Of a stretch of DNA of 64,000 nt, positions 1 through 10,700 are shown piece after piece. The stretch is from contig NZ_PVBN01000002.1 of the NCBI RefSeq assembly GCF_002968635.1, forward strand, positions 186,001-250,000. The letters run 5' to 3'. Each line of letters opens with the position of its first letter. Within the stretch, counting starts at the first letter, position 1. The stretch is from Neorhizobium alkalisoli (GTDB lineage: Bacteria > Pseudomonadota > Alphaproteobacteria > Rhizobiales > Rhizobiaceae). The notes beneath the pieces are model-generated. The model saw only the letters and a list, made by a program, of their open reading frames with translations. It ran no database searches and was not told the origin of the DNA. A program made the position numbers and the translations under genes.

Positions 1-373
1 GGTCCGGAGCGAAGCTGACGAGCGATTTGTCCGGGTTCGGCATCGAGGTGTAGATGATATGCTTGACGTCGGCCTTGGCTGCGGCGGCAACCGCATTCCT
101 GTGCTGGGCGATGCGCTTTCCGGGTGTTGCGAGTTCATCGGTCGAGATGATCAGCACGCGATCGATGCCGGTGAAGGCCTTGACCAGACCTGCTTCGTCA
201 TCGAAATCGGCCGCACGGGTTTCAATTCCCGCCGCTGCGAACTCGGCCAGTTTTTGGGGATCGCGGCTTGCTGCGACGATATCGCCAGGCGCGACCTTGG
301 AGGTCTGCACCAGGTGATGCAGGACGGCGCGACCGAGCTGTCCGGCGGCGCCGGTGACGAGAAGTCTGGTCAT
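1..373 (-). CDS. NAD(P)-binding NmrA/QorB-type oxidoreductase, 3' end outside window
   Basis: The start ATG is at 373 on the minus strand and the reading frame runs off the left edge, so only about 124 N-terminal residues are present. The protein begins MTRLLVTGAAGQLGRAVL, a Rossmann GxxGxxG dinucleotide-binding loop, and continues with the strand DRVLIISTDE and then KHIIYTSMP, as in atypical short-chain dehydrogenases of the NmrA/QorB (NAD(P)H:quinone reductase 2) type. It is divergent from an HxlR regulator at 527, the usual partner of such reductases, and a palindrome lies between them. The likely role is cytoplasmic quinone or electrophile reduction under the control of that regulator. 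The exact substrate cannot be told. Confidence 0.8.
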   Translation of the reverse strand, partial: MTRLLVTGAAGQLGRAVLHHLVQTSKVAPGDIVAASRDPQKLAEFAAAGIETRAADFDDEAGLVKAFTGIDRVLIISTDELATPGKRIAQHRNAVAAAAKADVKHIIYTSMPNPDKSLVSFAPD

Positions 374-429
374 CTCAAACATTATCCTTCTATCAATTGA
401 CCCGACGCCGTTGGCGTGGATGTGAACGT

Positions 430-448
430 TAGTCTCAAAAAGAGACTA
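430..448. promoter_or_regulatory. Palindromic operator candidate for the HxlR regulator
   Basis: TAGTCTC-AAAAA-GAGACTA is a perfect 7-bp inverted repeat with a 5-bp AT spacer, located between the divergent oxidoreductase (start 373) and HxlR gene (start 527). HxlR-family dimers bind short inverted repeats of this size in the shared promoter of their target gene. That this protein binds here is inferred from position and symmetry. Confidence 0.6.
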
Positions 449-526
449 GCGCTAAAATAAGAATTGACGCCTGGCTGTAAAGGAGGCAGTTTTGAGGGAG
501 ATGGTTATCTGAAGGGAACCACTGTC

Positions 527-937
527 ATGGTGCTCAAGGCGGCGCGAAAGCCTGCGCTCGGCGGTCAGGAATGCGATATGTCCGGTTGGGATGGCGGAAA
601 TTGTCCGGTGCGCGACGTGATCGACCGCATCGCCGGCAAATGGTCTACGCTGCTGCTGGAAGCGTTGTCGCGCCGGCCCTACCGTTTCGGCGAGTTGCGG
701 CGACTGGTGCCGGATATCTCCCAGCGCATGCTCACTCAAACGCTGCGCGATCTGCAACGCGACGGATATGTCGAACGGGAAGTCTTTCCGACAAAGCCGC
801 CGAGCGTCGAATACCGGATGACGGATCTTGGGCGCTCGCTCTTCGAACCGCTTTCGAAAGTCTTGCAATGGGCAGAAAAGAATCACCCCTCGGTCAAGGC
901 CGCACGGGCGAAATATGACGAGAGCGAATTGGCTTGA
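527..937 (+). CDS. HxlR-family winged-helix transcriptional regulator
   Basis: This is a 136-residue HxlR-type regulator. It carries the family core: a conserved Cys in GGNCPVRDVIDRIAGKW, then RRPYRFGELRRLVPDISQ and the recognition region MLTQTLRDLQRDGYVERE, followed by the beta wing PPSVEYRMTDLG. The start at 527 is preferred because GAAGGGA lies about 10 nt upstream; an in-frame ATG at 464 would add 21 unconserved residues. The single Cys before the HTH is where redox-sensing members (QorR, YodB, HypR types) react with quinones or diamide, so redox control of the divergent oxidoreductase is plausible but inferred. Confidence 0.88.
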   Translation: MVLKAARKPALGGQECDMSGWDGGNCPVRDVIDRIAGKWSTLLLEALSRRPYRFGELRRLVPDISQRMLTQTLRDLQRDGYVEREVFPTKPPSVEYRMTDLGRSLFEPLSKVLQWAEKNHPSVKAARAKYDESELA

Positions 938-1094
938 GGCGAAAAGCAGGACCACCGGCAGCCTGCGTGAGAAGTCCGCAAATCAGCTAGATTGGCCGCA
1001 TCGGAAAACGGTGCGGCCATTTTCCGTGGCACATGTCGCACTTCCACAATCTTGCTGCTAAAAGCCGGAGCAATCGCATGGAAGGAGATTCCCG

Positions 1095-2456
1095 ATGAGC
1101 CGTTCTTGCCTTGCCGTCATCCTTGCTGCTGGCGATAGCACGCGGATGAAATCGTCGATGTCGAAAGTGCTGCATCCGGTCGCCGGTCGGCCGATGATTG
1201 CGCATGTGATGGCGGCAATCGCATCGACCGACGTTTCCGATGCAGCGTTGGTCGTCGGGCGCGACGCGGAGGCAGTCGCCAAGGCCGGCGCAGTGGACGG
1301 TATTTCCGTCGAGACATTCCTTCAGACGGAGCGGCTTGGTACGGGCCATGCCGTACTCACGGCGAAGGAAGCGATTGCCCGCGGCTACGATGACGTTCTG
1401 ATTGCCTATGGCGATGTCCCGCTCGTGACGTCGGCGCCCTTTGCAGCGGCACGCGAAAAGCTGGCGCAAGGCGCCGATGTGGTGGTCATCGGCTTCCGCA
1501 CCGACAACCCGACCGGCTACGGCCGCCTTCTGGTCGAAAATGGTGAGCTGATCGCGATCCGCGAGGAGAAGGACGCCACGGAAGAGGAGCGGAAAATCAC
1601 CTGGTGCAATAGCGGGTTGATGGCGATCGACGGCCGCAAGGCCTTGCCGATTCTCGAAAAGATCAGCAATAACAATGCGAAGGGCGAGTACTATCTCACC
1701 GACGTGGTCGAAATCGCCCGTGCGGACGGGGGTAGGGTCATGGCTGTCGACGCACCGGAAACGGAAGTCGCCGGCTGCAACAATCGCGCCGAACTCGCTT
1801 TCCTCGAAAAGCTCTGGCAGGAGCGCCGCCGTCACGAGCTGATGGTCTCCGGCGTCACCATGATCGCGCCCGAAACCGTCTTTCTTTCCTACGATACCGA
1901 GATCGGGCAGGACGCACTGATCGAACCGAACGTCGTCTTCGGGCCTGGCGTGACCGTGGAGGGCGGCGCCGTGATTCATGCCTTCTCGCATCTTGAAGGC
2001 GCGTCTATCAGCGCCGGTGCGACGGTCGGGCCGTTCGCACGCCTGCGTCCGGGTGCCGACCTTTCGGCCGGAGCCAAGGTCGGCAATTTCTGCGAGGTCA
2101 AGAACGGCAAGATCGGTGAGGGCGCCAAGGTCAATCATCTGACCTATATCGGCGATGCCGTGATCGGCGCCCATTCGAATATCGGTGCTGGAACCATTAC
2201 CTGCAACTACGATGGTGTGAACAAGCACGAAACACGCATCGGCTCCAATGCCTTCATCGGCTCGAATTCGGCCCTCGTCGCTCCCGTTTCAATCGGCGAC
2301 GGCGCCTATGTCGCTTCCGGCAGCGTCATTACCGAAAACGTGCCCGCGGATGCGTTGGCTTTCGGCCGGGCACGCCAGGAGGTGAAGCCTGAACGTGCCA
2401 AAGTGATCCGGGAACGCGCCCTTGCGTTCAAGGCCGCTAAAAAAGCAGCGAAATAA
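1095..2456 (+). CDS. glmU: Bifunctional UDP-N-acetylglucosamine pyrophosphorylase / glucosamine-1-phosphate N-acetyltransferase
   Basis: This is the cytoplasmic trimeric enzyme that acetylates GlcN-1-P and couples it to UTP, giving UDP-GlcNAc for peptidoglycan and lipid A. At 453 residues it is full length. The N-terminal nucleotidyltransferase domain opens with LAAGDSTRM and the catalytic-Lys segment [12 protein letters not shown]; the second Gly of the usual GxG is Ser here. From about residue 250 it forms a left-handed beta helix of hexapeptide repeats, with the acetyltransferase His in [11 protein letters not shown] and a Lys-rich tail. GGAAGGAG lies before the ATG. glmS follows about 125 nt downstream on the same strand, so the two consecutive pathway enzymes are adjacent. 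Confidence 0.97.
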   Translation: MSRSCLAVILAAGDSTRMKSSMSKVLHPVAGRPMIAHVMAAIASTDVSDAALVVGRDAEAVAKAGAVDGISVETFLQTERLGTGHAVLTAKEAIARGYDDVLIAYGDVPLVTSAPFAAAREKLAQGADVVVIGFRTDNPTGYGRLLVENGELIAIREEKDATEEERKITWCNSGLMAIDGRKALPILEKISNNNAKGEYYLTDVVEIARADGGRVMAVDAPETEVAGCNNRAELAFLEKLWQERRRHELMVSGVTMIAPETVFLSYDTEIGQDALIEPNVVFGPGVTVEGGAVIHAFSHLEGASISAGATVGPFARLRPGADLSAGAKVGNFCEVKNGKIGEGAKVNHLTYIGDAVIGAHSNIGAGTITCNYDGVNKHETRIGSNAFIGSNSALVAPVSIGDGAYVASGSVITENVPADALAFGRARQEVKPERAKVIRERALAFKAAKKAAK

Positions 2457-2580
2457 ACAACTGCGCCTTTACCGCCGAGCATTACTTTCCGACATCGAAA
2501 GTGACCGGCCAGCCGGTTGCGCGGCGCCGGCAATCGGCTAGGACTTCGCGCAGGTTCCAACGAAACGAAGAGGGTGGTTT

Positions 2581-4407
2581 ATGTGCGGTATTGTCGGGAT
2601 CGTCGGGAAAGAACCGGTGGCTGCGCGTCTGGTCGATGCGCTGCGGCGGCTCGAATATCGCGGTTATGATTCCGCAGGCGTCGCGACCATCCATGACGGC
2701 AAAATGGACCGTCGCCGCGCCGAAGGAAAGCTCTTCAACCTCGAGAAAAAACTCGATGCGGAGCCTCTGCCCGGCACGATCGGTATTGCCCATACCCGTT
2801 GGGCGACCCACGGCGTGCCGAACGAGACCAATGCCCACCCGCATTTCGTCGACGGCGTCGCCGTCGTCCACAACGGCATCATCGAGAATTTTTCCGAGCT
2901 GAAGGATGAGCTACTGGCTGAAGGCGCAGTTTTCCGGAGCCAGACAGATACCGAAGTCGTTGCCCATCTTCTGGCGAAGTATACGCGTCAGGGGCTCGAT
3001 CACCGCGAAGCCATGCTTGCTATGCTGAACCGTGTTTCTGGCGCTTACGCGCTGGTGGTGATATTCGAGGACGACCCGGCCACGATCATGGCGGCTCGCT
3101 TCGGGCCGCCGCTCGCCATCGGCCATGGCCGTGGCGAGATGTTCCTGGGCTCGGATGCCATCGCGCTATCGCCCTTCACGAACGAGATCACTTATCTTGT
3201 CGACGGCGACTGCGCGATCATGACCCACAAGGGTGTCGAGATCATCGACTACAAGGGCAACCCCCTGAAGCGGCAAAGCCAGATCTCGCAGGCCGCAGCC
3301 TTCATGGTCGACAAGGGCAACCACCGCCATTTCATGGAGAAGGAGATCTACGAGCAGCCGGAGATCATTTCCCATGCGCTCAGCCACTATATCGATTTCG
3401 CTTCCTACACGGTGAAGTCGAATGAAACGGAGATCGACTTCGGCAAGATCTCCGGCCTCGCCATTTCCGCCTGCGGTACGGCCTATCTCTCCGGTCTGGT
3501 CGGCAAATACTGGTTCGAGCGCTATGCCCGCCTGCCGGTCGAGATCGACGTCGCCTCGGAGTTCCGCTACCGCGAACTGCCCCTGTCGCCAAGCCAGGCG
3601 GCACTCTTCATCTCGCAATCCGGCGAGACGGCCGATACGCTCGCATCGCTTCGGTACTGCAAGGACCAGGGCCTGAAGATCGGTGCGGTCGTCAACGTCA
3701 AGGAATCGACGATAGCCCGTGAATCGGACGCCATCTTTCCGATCCTGGCAGGCCCGGAAATCGGCGTCGCGTCCACGAAAGCCTTCACCTGCCAGCTCGC
3801 GGTGCTGGCCGCGCTTTCGATCGGTGCCGGCCGTGCCCGGGGCACGGTGACCGCCGACGACGAAAAGGCGATGGTCAAGCACCTTGCCGAGATGCCGCGC
3901 ATCATGAGCCGGGTGTTGAACGACATCCAGCCGCAGATCGAGGTGCTGTCGCGCGATCTGGCCCGTTTCAAGGACGTGCTTTATCTCGGTCGCGGCACGA
4001 GCTTTCCGCTCGCCATGGAGGGCGCGCTGAAGCTCAAGGAAATTTCCTATATCCACGCCGAAGGTTATGCCGCCGGGGAGCTCAAACACGGCCCGATCGC
4101 GTTGATCGACGAGAACATGCCGGTGATCGTCATTGCGCCGCACGACCGCTTCTTCGAAAAGACCGTGTCCAACATGCAGGAAGTGGCGGCGCGCGGCGGC
4201 AAGATCATCTTCATCACCGACGAAAAGGGCGCGGCTGCATCGAAGCTGCCGACCATGGCGACCATTGCGCTACCGAATGTCGAAGAGATCATCGCGCCGA
4301 TGATCTTTTCGCTGCCGATCCAGTTATTGGCCTATCACACGGCAGTATTCATGGGGACCGACGTCGACCAGCCGCGCAACCTCGCGAAATCCGTCACCGT
4401 CGAGTGA
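2581..4407 (+). CDS. glmS: Glutamine-fructose-6-phosphate aminotransferase (isomerizing)
   Basis: This is the first committed enzyme of hexosamine synthesis, making glucosamine-6-P from Fru-6-P and glutamine. It has 608 residues, the family's normal length. The start MCGIVGIVG exposes the N-terminal nucleophile Cys2 of the class II glutamine amidotransferase domain, followed by HTRWATHG and HNGIIENF. Two SIS sugar-isomerase domains occupy the C-terminal half (ISACGTAYLSG, SQSGETADTL), and the protein ends in the conserved AKSVTVE. GAGGGTGG lies just before the ATG. It follows glmU. No glmS ribozyme-like leader was recognised in the 124-nt gap. Confidence 0.97.
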   Translation: MCGIVGIVGKEPVAARLVDALRRLEYRGYDSAGVATIHDGKMDRRRAEGKLFNLEKKLDAEPLPGTIGIAHTRWATHGVPNETNAHPHFVDGVAVVHNGIIENFSELKDELLAEGAVFRSQTDTEVVAHLLAKYTRQGLDHREAMLAMLNRVSGAYALVVIFEDDPATIMAARFGPPLAIGHGRGEMFLGSDAIALSPFTNEITYLVDGDCAIMTHKGVEIIDYKGNPLKRQSQISQAAAFMVDKGNHRHFMEKEIYEQPEIISHALSHYIDFASYTVKSNETEIDFGKISGLAISACGTAYLSGLVGKYWFERYARLPVEIDVASEFRYRELPLSPSQAALFISQSGETADTLASLRYCKDQGLKIGAVVNVKESTIARESDAIFPILAGPEIGVASTKAFTCQLAVLAALSIGAGRARGTVTADDEKAMVKHLAEMPRIMSRVLNDIQPQIEVLSRDLARFKDVLYLGRGTSFPLAMEGALKLKEISYIHAEGYAAGELKHGPIALIDENMPVIVIAPHDRFFEKTVSNMQEVAARGGKIIFITDEKGAAASKLPTMATIALPNVEEIIAPMIFSLPIQLLAYHTAVFMGTDVDQPRNLAKSVTVE

Positions 4408-4499
4408 TGCCTGCCGCTTTTCCTTGCATCGCAGTATTGCATCCGGCATTGTCGCATTCATATGAATGCGGCGGTGTTTTAGGTGATTAGGGAAGCGGA

Positions 4500-5195
4500 A
4501 TGAGCGACAGTCCAGAGCGAATATCGCTGGCCGGCCGCCTCCGGAACAACTTCCTGACCGGGCTCATCATCTGTGCGCCGCTGGCCATCACCATATGGCT
4601 GACCTTCACCTTTATCGACTGGGCCGATAGCTGGGTTACGCCCTACATTCCGCAGCGCTACGATCCGCAATATTATTTCAACATTACCATCCCCGGCACC
4701 GGACTGGTGATGGCGGTTGTGCTGATCACCATTATCGGCTTTCTCGGCAAAAACCTGATCGGCCGCTCCATCGTCAATTTCGGCGAATCGATCCTGCATC
4801 GCATGCCGCTGGTCCGCACCATCTACAGGAGCGTCAAACAGATCCTGGAGACCGTGCTGAAGGAACAGTCTACTTCTTTCAAGAAATGCGGACTGATCGA
4901 GTTTCCCAGTCCCGGCATGTGGGCGCTGGTCTTCATTTCCGGCGATGCGCAGGGAGAGATCGCAGCAAAGCTCAATGCGGAGGGAGAGGAAATGGTCGGC
5001 GTCTTCCTGCCGCCGACGCCGGTGCCGACAGCAGGCTTTCTGATGTTTGTGCCAAGAAGCAAGGTCATCATGCTCGATATGACGCCGGAAGAGGGCGCCA
5101 AGCTGCTGATCTCCGGCGGCCTGATCGCGCCGGACTACAGGCCGAGTGCCGGCGCGCCAACTGCGGTACTGCCGCCGCCCGTCGTTCAGGGGTGA
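4500..5195 (+). CDS. DUF502 family inner-membrane protein
   Basis: A 231-residue protein of the DUF502 family. Two hydrophobic segments lie at about residues 18-38 (NFLTGLIICAPLAITIWLTF) and 66-86 (IPGTGLVMAVVLITIIGF), followed by the family signature GESILHRMPLVRTIYRSVKQ. A soluble domain after it includes GVFLPPTPVPTAGFLMFVP. The C-terminus is proline- and alanine-rich. The stop codon directly abuts the recG stop on the opposite strand (0 nt between them). Function is unknown in the family; the location between glmS and recG is common in rhizobia. Confidence 0.88.
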   Translation: MSDSPERISLAGRLRNNFLTGLIICAPLAITIWLTFTFIDWADSWVTPYIPQRYDPQYYFNITIPGTGLVMAVVLITIIGFLGKNLIGRSIVNFGESILHRMPLVRTIYRSVKQILETVLKEQSTSFKKCGLIEFPSPGMWALVFISGDAQGEIAAKLNAEGEEMVGVFLPPTPVPTAGFLMFVPRSKVIMLDMTPEEGAKLLISGGLIAPDYRPSAGAPTAVLPPPVVQG

Positions 5196-7304
5196 TTATC
5201 CGGCCCTTAAGAAGCGGATCGCCTCGTCGCGGCGATGGAGGTAGAGCAGCACGCGCATATTCTGTCCCCGCTCACTGGTGAGCTCCGGGTCTCGTTCCAG
5301 CAGATAGGCCGCGTCCTTGCGGGCGATCTCCAGAAGATCCGCATGCGCCTCCAGGCTTGCGATCCGGAAACCGGGCGTGCCGGATTGCCGGGTCCCCAGA
5401 AGCTCTCCCTCGCCACGCAGGCGCAGATCCTCTTCCGCGATCAGAAATCCGTCCTCGCTGTCGCGCAATATGGAAAGCCGCGCCCGGCCGGTCTCGCTCA
5501 AAGGACCCTTGTAGAGCAGGATGCAGGTCGATGCCTCGTCGCCGCGCCCCACGCGACCGCGAAGCTGATGGAGCTGGGCAAGCCCGAAACGCTCGGCATG
5601 CTCGATCACCATGATCGTCGCGTCAGGAACGTCGACGCCGACCTCCACCACCGTCGTCGCGACCAGCAAACGCAGTTCACCACTTTTGAAGGCGGTCATG
5701 ACCGCATCCTTCTCCGGCCCGCTCATGCGTCCGTGGACCAAGCCCACATTGGAGCGGCCAAGTTCCTGCACCAGCACCAGATAGCGCTCCTCCGCCGACA
5801 TCAGGTCGGAAACATCCGATTCTTCGACAAGCGGGCAGATCCAGTAACCTTTCTTTCCTTCGGCGATCGCGGTTTTAAGGCGGGAGACGATCTCCGCGAT
5901 GCGTTCGGTGGGAATGGTGACGGTCTGGATCGGCTTTCGTCCCGCGGGCTTTTCGGTGAGCTTGGAAACATCCATGTCGCCGAAGGCGGCGAGCACCAGC
6001 GTGCGCGGGATAGGCGTCGCGGTCATCACCAGCATATGCGGCGAGATACCTTTGGCCGTGAGCCGCAGGCGCTGGTGGACACCGAATCGATGCTGTTCGT
6101 CCACCACGGCCAGCAATAAATTCTGATAGTTGATCGTATCCTGGAAGAGCGCGTGAGTACCGATGACGATCTGGGCTTCGCCGGAGGCGATGCGTTCAAC
6201 GATCTGGTCGCGTTCGCGGCCCTTGGTTCGGCCGGTCAGCACTTCCACCGTCACGCCCGCGGCACCCGCAAGCTTCGAGATCGTTGCGAAATGCTGGCGT
6301 GCGAGGATTTCGGTCGGTGCCATCAGAACCGCCTGGCCGCCCGCTTCGACGGCGGCCGCCATGGCAAGCAGGGCGACCAGTGTCTTGCCGGCACCGACGT
6401 CGCCTTGCAGCAGTCTCAGCATGCGATCGTCGCCGGCCATGTCCTTCAAAACATCTTCGACGGCCTTCTTCTGGCTCGGGGTGAGCGAGAAAGGCAGGTG
6501 AGTGATGATCCTCGCTGCCAGATCGCCTTTCACGCGGACTGGTTGCCCGGGCACCTTGCGGATGCGTTGCCGCACCAGAGCGAGCGACACCTGACCTGCC
6601 AGGAATTCGTCATAGGCGAGCCGCCGCCGGGCTGGCGATTGCGGATCCACATCCGTCTCGTCGCGCGGATCGTGCAGCCGCTGGAAGGCTTCCGTTACGG
6701 AAGGAAAGCCCTGACGTTGCGTTAGGTTGACGTCTGCCCACTCCGGTAGGATCGGCAGGCGCGCGACCGACCCGTCGATCGCTTTACGCAAGATCTTCGG
6801 GGAAAGGCCTCCCGTAAGCGGATAGACGGGTTCGATCAGCGGCAAGTTCTCCGCTTCGGAGGATTTCACGATGAAATCCGGATGCACCATCGACGGACGG
6901 CCGTTGAACCAGTCGACCTTGCCGCTCACCATCACCGTCTCGTCGATCGGCAGCGATTTTTCGAGCCAATTGCCCTTGGCGCGGAAGAACGTCAGCGCCA
7001 GCTCGCCGGTGTCGTCATGCAGAAAGACGCGATAGGGCAGGTTTGGTTTGCCCGGCGGCGGCGGTTGATGTCGGTCGACCCGGCCTTCGATCGTCACGAT
7101 CGCGCCCTGTGGCGCAAGGGCTATTCCCGGCCGATTGCGCCGGTCGATCAACGAATGGGGGGCATGAAAGAGGAGGTCGACGACACGGCAGTCGTCCGCG
7201 TCCTCTCGGCCGGTCACGCGGGCGATCAGGTCTGCAAGCTTCGGCCCCACGCCCGCAAGCGAGGCGACCGGTGAGAAGAGCGGATCGAGGACGGCAGGAC
7301 GCAT
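5196..7304 (-). CDS. recG: ATP-dependent DNA helicase RecG
   Basis: Superfamily 2 helicase that remodels stalled replication forks and Holliday junctions. It has 702 residues from the ATG at 7304; a TTG three codons upstream (7313) is possible. The N-terminal wedge/OB domain (GRVDRHQPPPPGKPNLPYRV) is followed by Walker A GDVGAGKTLVAL, motif II DEQHRFG, motif III TATPIPRT, the motif V-VI region VVEVGVDVP...QLRGRVGRG and the C-terminal RecG brace. It is convergent with the DUF502 gene and divergent from sdhE-mfd, the usual alphaproteobacterial arrangement that places two DNA-repair translocases side by side. Confidence 0.96.
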   Translation of the reverse strand: MRPAVLDPLFSPVASLAGVGPKLADLIARVTGREDADDCRVVDLLFHAPHSLIDRRNRPGIALAPQGAIVTIEGRVDRHQPPPPGKPNLPYRVFLHDDTGELALTFFRAKGNWLEKSLPIDETVMVSGKVDWFNGRPSMVHPDFIVKSSEAENLPLIEPVYPLTGGLSPKILRKAIDGSVARLPILPEWADVNLTQRQGFPSVTEAFQRLHDPRDETDVDPQSPARRRLAYDEFLAGQVSLALVRQRIRKVPGQPVRVKGDLAARIITHLPFSLTPSQKKAVEDVLKDMAGDDRMLRLLQGDVGAGKTLVALLAMAAAVEAGGQAVLMAPTEILARQHFATISKLAGAAGVTVEVLTGRTKGRERDQIVERIASGEAQIVIGTHALFQDTINYQNLLLAVVDEQHRFGVHQRLRLTAKGISPHMLVMTATPIPRTLVLAAFGDMDVSKLTEKPAGRKPIQTVTIPTERIAEIVSRLKTAIAEGKKGYWICPLVEESDVSDLMSAEERYLVLVQELGRSNVGLVHGRMSGPEKDAVMTAFKSGELRLLVATTVVEVGVDVPDATIMVIEHAERFGLAQLHQLRGRVGRGDEASTCILLYKGPLSETGRARLSILRDSEDGFLIAEEDLRLRGEGELLGTRQSGTPGFRIASLEAHADLLEIARKDAAYLLERDPELTSERGQNMRVLLYLHRRDEAIRFLRAG

Positions 7305-7394
7305 GGCGCGCAAAATGCGATGAATTTTGGCCGTTTGGCAAGGTGACGAGGCGGTATTTCCGTCCTATATGAACCGCGAAACAAGGACACCGAT

Positions 7395-7724
7395 ATGACA
7401 GGACTATCGCGCACCAGCGCGGATCTGGACCCGCGCCGCCGTCGCATCCTTTATCGCTGCTGGCATCGTGGCATCCGCGAAATGGACCTCGTCTTCGGAA
7501 GCTTTGCGGAGGCTGAGATCGCCCAGCTTTCGGACGAGGAGCTCGACGAATTCGAGACGATCATGGGCGAGGATGATCATGACCTGCATGCCTGGATCAC
7601 GGGGGCCATGCCCTTGCCGGAGCACCGGAAGACGCCGCTTTTTGCGCGGGTCGCCGCCTACAGACCCGATTTCGACCCTGTCACCAAAGCTTCCCTCGAA
7701 GCCAGGCTCGGGCAGACGCAATGA
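7395..7724 (+). CDS. sdhE: Succinate dehydrogenase assembly factor SdhE (Sdh5 family)
   Basis: A small (109-residue) cytoplasmic protein that promotes covalent FAD attachment to the SdhA flavoprotein. The family motif RGxxE appears as RGIREMD, with the preceding RRRILYRCWHRG and the following acidic region LSDEELDEFETIM and DLHAWI. The length is normal. Its TGA overlaps the ATG of mfd by four bases (ATGA at 7721), so the two are translationally coupled, as in many Rhizobiales. Confidence 0.92.
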   Translation: MTGLSRTSADLDPRRRRILYRCWHRGIREMDLVFGSFAEAEIAQLSDEELDEFETIMGEDDHDLHAWITGAMPLPEHRKTPLFARVAAYRPDFDPVTKASLEARLGQTQ

Positions 7725-10700
7725 TCCCAGGATTTGATGCCAAGAAAATAGCGGCCGCGCAGGTACCGCTGACCATCAGCAATGTGCCTCCCGGCATGGA
7801 ACCGCTTGTGCTGGCCGAACTGGCAAGGGCGGGCCAGCCGGTGACCTATATCATGTCCGACGGCCAGAGCATGCCGGATCTCGAGCAGATGCTGTCCTTC
7901 GTCGCGCCGGAAATCCCCGTGCTGACACTGCCTGCCTGGGACTGTCTGCCGTATGACAGGGTGTCGCCGAGTGCCTATATCTCCGCCCGGCGACTCGCGG
8001 CGCTTTCCGGCCTAATCTCGCATCGCAAAAAGCCCCATGCCGCGATTGTGCTGGTGACAGTCAATGCGATGCTGCAGAAGATCGCTCCGTCGGAGATTAT
8101 CGAGAGCCTCGCCTTCTCGGCCAAACCCGGCAATCAGATCCGCATGGACGACATTGCCGCGCGGCTGGAGCGCAACGGCTTCGAGCGCGTCGCGACCGTC
8201 CGCGAAGTCGGTGAATTTGCGGTGCGCGGCGGCATTCTCGACGTCTTCGTGCCGGGCACCGAAGAGCCCGTGCGGCTGGATTTCTTCGGCGATACGCTGG
8301 AATCGATCCGCTCATTCGATCCGGCCAGCCAGCGGACGACCGGGCAGACTCGTTCCCTCGATCTCAATCCCATGAGCGAGGTGACGCTGACCCCGGACAC
8401 GATCAGCCGCTTCCGGAAGAACTACCTCTCCCTCTTCGGCGCGGCCACTCGCGACGACGCGCTTTATCAGGCGGTCTCGGAGGGACGGCGCTATGCCGGC
8501 ATGGAGCATTGGCTGCCGCTATTTTACGACGGGCTCGAGACAGCCTTTGATTACCTCAAGGGTTTTCGTGTCGTCACCGACCACACCGCCCGCGAGGCGG
8601 CGAACGAGCGTTCGAAACTGGTCCTCGACTATTACGAGGCACGGCGAGACAGCGGGACGCAGGGCAAGGGTGCCGCGGCCCAGGCCGCCCCCTATAAACC
8701 GGTTTCGCCCGGCGAGCTTTATCTCAACGGCAAGGCTTTCGCCTCTGCTCTCGACGCGGTCAATGCGCTGCGGCTTACGCCTTTTAACGAAATGGACGCC
8801 GAAGGTCGCCGGGTGGTGACACTCGATGCGCATGCCGGGCCACGCTGGGCGAAGTCGCAGACCGAGGACAAGGAGGGAGACGAACGCGTCAACGTATTCG
8901 ATCTGGTCGTCAAGCATATTGCCGACAAGCGAGCGGCGGGCAGCAAGGTGCTGGTCACAGGCTGGTCGGCCGGGTCGCTCGATCGTCTGCTGCAGGTGCT
9001 GGACGAGCGTGGCCTGAAGCGTATCAAACAGATCGAGAAACTCTCGGATCTCGATACGCTCGAAAAAGGTGAAGCGGCCTCGGCAGTGCTGAGCCTGGAA
9101 GCGGGGTTCGAAACCGATAAGATCGCCGTTATCGGCGAGCAGGATATCCTCGGCGACCGCATGGTCCGACGCGGCAAGCGCCGCAAGCGCGGCGCCGATT
9201 TCCTGACCGAAGTGGCAGGCCTCGACGAAGGCTCGCTGGTCGTTCATGCCGAACACGGTATCGGTCGCTTTGTCGGCCTCGTCACCATTGAAGCCGCCGG
9301 TGCGCCGCGCGCCTGCCTGGAACTGCATTATGCAGATCAGGCAAAGCTCTTCCTGCCGGTCGAGAATATCGACCTGCTGTCCCGCTATGGTTCGGATGCC
9401 GCTGAAGCGCAACTGGACAAGCTCGGCGGCGGCGCCTGGCAGGCCCGCAAGGCCAAGCTCAAGAAACGCCTGCTCGACATGGCGGATGCGCTTATCCGCA
9501 TCGCCGCGACGCGTATCACCCGCCGTGCCCCTGTATTGACCACGCCGGAAGGGCTCTACGACGAATTCGCCGCACGTTTTCCCTACGACGAGACGGATGA
9601 CCAGGCGAATGCGATCGATTCCGTACGGGACGATCTGGGAGCGGGCCGGCCGATGGACCGGCTGATTTGTGGGGATGTCGGATTTGGCAAGACCGAGGTT
9701 GCGCTGCGGGCTGCGTTTTTTGCGGCGATGAACGGCGCACAGGTCGCGGTCGTCGTGCCGACCACGCTGCTCGCCCGCCAGCACTACAAGACCTTCCGAG
9801 ACCGTTTTCGCGGTCTGCCGATCACCGTTGCCCAGGCCTCTCGGCTCGTCGCAGCGAAGGAACTGGCGGAAACGAAGAAAGGTCTGACCGAGGGAAAGGT
9901 CGATATCGTCGTCGGCACCCATGCGCTGCTCGGCGCCGGCATCCAGTTCGCCAATCTCAGCCTGCTGATCATCGACGAGGAGCAGCATTTCGGCGTCAAG
10001 CACAAGGAGCGACTGAAGGAGCTGAAGAGCGACGTGCATGTTCTGACGCTCTCGGCGACGCCTATTCCCCGCACGCTGCAGCTTGCGATGACGGGCGTGC
10101 GGGAGCTCTCGCTCATCACCACGCCGCCGGTCGATCGCATGGCAGTCCGCACCTTCATCTCGCCCTTCGACCCGCTCGTCATCCGCGAGACGCTGATGCG
10201 TGAGCATTACCGTGGCGGCCAGAGTTTCTACGTCTGCCCGCGGGTGGCCGATTTGCCGGAAATTCAGGCTTTCCTTCAGTCGGACGTTCCGGAGCTGAAG
10301 GTGGCCGTAGCCCACGGACAGATGCCGGCCGGCGAGCTGGAAGACATCATGAATGCCTTCTACGACGGCAAGTATGACGTGCTGCTGTCGACGACCATCG
10401 TCGAATCCGGCCTCGACGTTCCGACCGCCAATACCCTGGTGGTGCATCGCGCAGACATGTTCGGACTGGCGCAGCTCTACCAGCTTCGCGGCCGCGTCGG
10501 CCGCTCCAAAGTACGCGCTTTTGCGCTCTTCACCCTGCCGGTCAACAAGCCGCTCACGACGACGGCGGAACGTCGCCTTAAGGTTCTCCAGTCGCTCGAC
10601 ACCCTTGGCGCCGGGTTCCAGCTTGCAAGCCACGATCTTGATATCCGCGGCGCAGGCAACCTGCTCGGTGAGGAACAGTCCGGCCACATCAAGGAAGTGG

